Assembly (NCBI GenBank): GCA_028688905.1
Contig: JAQTXH010000003.1
Coordinates: 1-64,000, forward strand
Origin: Acidiphilium sp.
GTDB lineage: Bacteria; Pseudomonadota; Alphaproteobacteria; Acetobacterales; Acetobacteraceae
Reading direction: 5' to 3'
Length of the DNA stretch: 64,000 nt
In this document: positions 63,572 through 64,000 of the stretch, in pieces
Position numbering within the stretch: position 1 is the stretch's first letter
How the letters are laid out: the number at the start of each line of letters is the position of its first letter
Position numbers and translations under genes: made by a program
Notes under the pieces: generated by a model
The model's input: only the letters and a program-made list of their open reading frames with translations
The model's database searches: none
Told to the model about the DNA's origin: nothing

Positions 63572-64000
63572 GTGAGCCAGATCAGCATCGACCCTGATCC
63601 TTCCGGTCGCGGCGGCTTCGCGCAGATTCGGATACAAGGTGCCGCGCAAGCTGCCGCCGATCCACGGTTCCGATTGCAACGCAGTGACGAGCGGGCAGGT
63701 TTTCTCGGCACGCAAGGGTGGCAGCCCGCCGAAGCTTTGCTCAGCCCGCGCAGCGCTCACATCGAGGGCAGCGATCTGCTGCTCGAAATCGGACCCGAAG
63801 TCGTCGATCTGGTGGAAGACGGCACGATCGGTTTTGGGATGCCGGCGGCCGGGGTCATGACCACGGTCATCTGGCCGATCCTGACACCCTCCTACGGCGG
63901 CCTTGGATCGGTGATCTCGCAGACTCAGCGGAGCGGTGCCGATGTTGTACTCTCTGTCCACACCATCGATCACACTGTTCCGGATAGTGGCAAGTTTTCT
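63572..64000 (+). CDS. Srf operon downstream gene, cut by window edge
   Basis: An open frame runs from GTG 63572 to the window end without a stop (143 codons seen). The sequence is beta-rich (FAQIRIQGAAQAADPRF; LLLEIGPEVVDLVEDGTIGF; DVVLSVHTIDHTV) with no family I can name. The start is seven bases after srfC; the ATG at 63561 and the GTG at 63567 lead to an immediate stop. It probably continues the operon. The C-terminus is outside the window. Confidence 0.6.
   Translation, partial: MSQISIDPDPSGRGGFAQIRIQGAAQAAADPRFRLQRSDERAGFLGTQGWQPAEALLSPRSAHIEGSDLLLEIGPEVVDLVEDGTIGFGMPAAGVMTTVIWPILTPSYGGLGSVISQTQRSGADVVLSVHTIDHTVPDSGKFS

Noticed and set aside
1-64000. CRISPR arrays
   Set aside because: No regularly spaced direct repeats with unique spacers were seen; the repeat clusters found are too few and irregular.

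Overview
The window comes from a GC-rich, motile alphaproteobacterium. FlbT and FlaF next to a flagellin are an alphaproteobacterial signature, and the gene style (DUF1217 flagellar protein, SrfB/SrfC, short FlgK/FlgL) suggests the Acetobacteraceae, although the family assignment is inference. No rRNA is present. There is one tRNA, Val(GAC).

Layout. 1-8 kb is accessory DNA: a broken SDR gene, a LysR regulator, a tight three-gene cassette (argininosuccinate-synthase-like enzyme, 2-oxoglutarate/Fe dioxygenase, EamA exporter) and a Tn3-family resolvase/transposase pair whose transposase lacks its C-terminus. 8-11.5 kb holds an orphan type VI secretion effector module (DUF4123 adaptor, Ntox15 DNase, GAD/DUF1851 immunity protein) and two small enzymes. 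11.5-25.6 kb is chromosomal: an aminotransferase, then a flagellar block with a flagellin and a TPR-GT41 glycosyltransferase resembling flagellin glycosyltransferases. 25.6-33.2 kb holds a two-component system divergent from an RND efflux operon.

33.2-53.3 kb is the most interesting part. It encodes a complete soluble di-iron alkane monooxygenase of the sMMO/butane-monooxygenase type in the order X-Y-B-Z-(zinc ribbon)-D-C-(coiled coil)-G, running almost without a gap into propionyl-CoA synthetase (prpE). It is followed by the propionate regulator and prpDCB (methylcitrate cycle), with an OmpW-like porin, a zinc alcohol dehydrogenase and an EthD-family protein upstream. The layout predicts growth on propane (or butane with an odd-chain branch): alkane to alcohol to propionate to propionyl-CoA to pyruvate plus succinate. 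Near-perfect sigma-54 promoters lie before mmoX and before the porin. Each is preceded by the same upstream motif (GTTCCAAAA-N4-ACAGTG) at distances differing by about two helical turns, so porin and monooxygenase probably form one regulon. The sigma-54 activator is not in the window. Two small proteins inside the operon have no counterpart in the mmoXYBZDC order known to me. A ~105-bp repeat in inverted orientation brackets the prp block.

53.7-64 kb is one tightly coupled operon: two lipoproteins, an anchored trypsin-like protease, two related membrane proteins, SrfB (Hsp70-fold), SrfC (P-loop) and a gene cut by the window edge. Its function is unknown.

All family assignments come from reading translated sequence and remembered family motifs; no database search was run.
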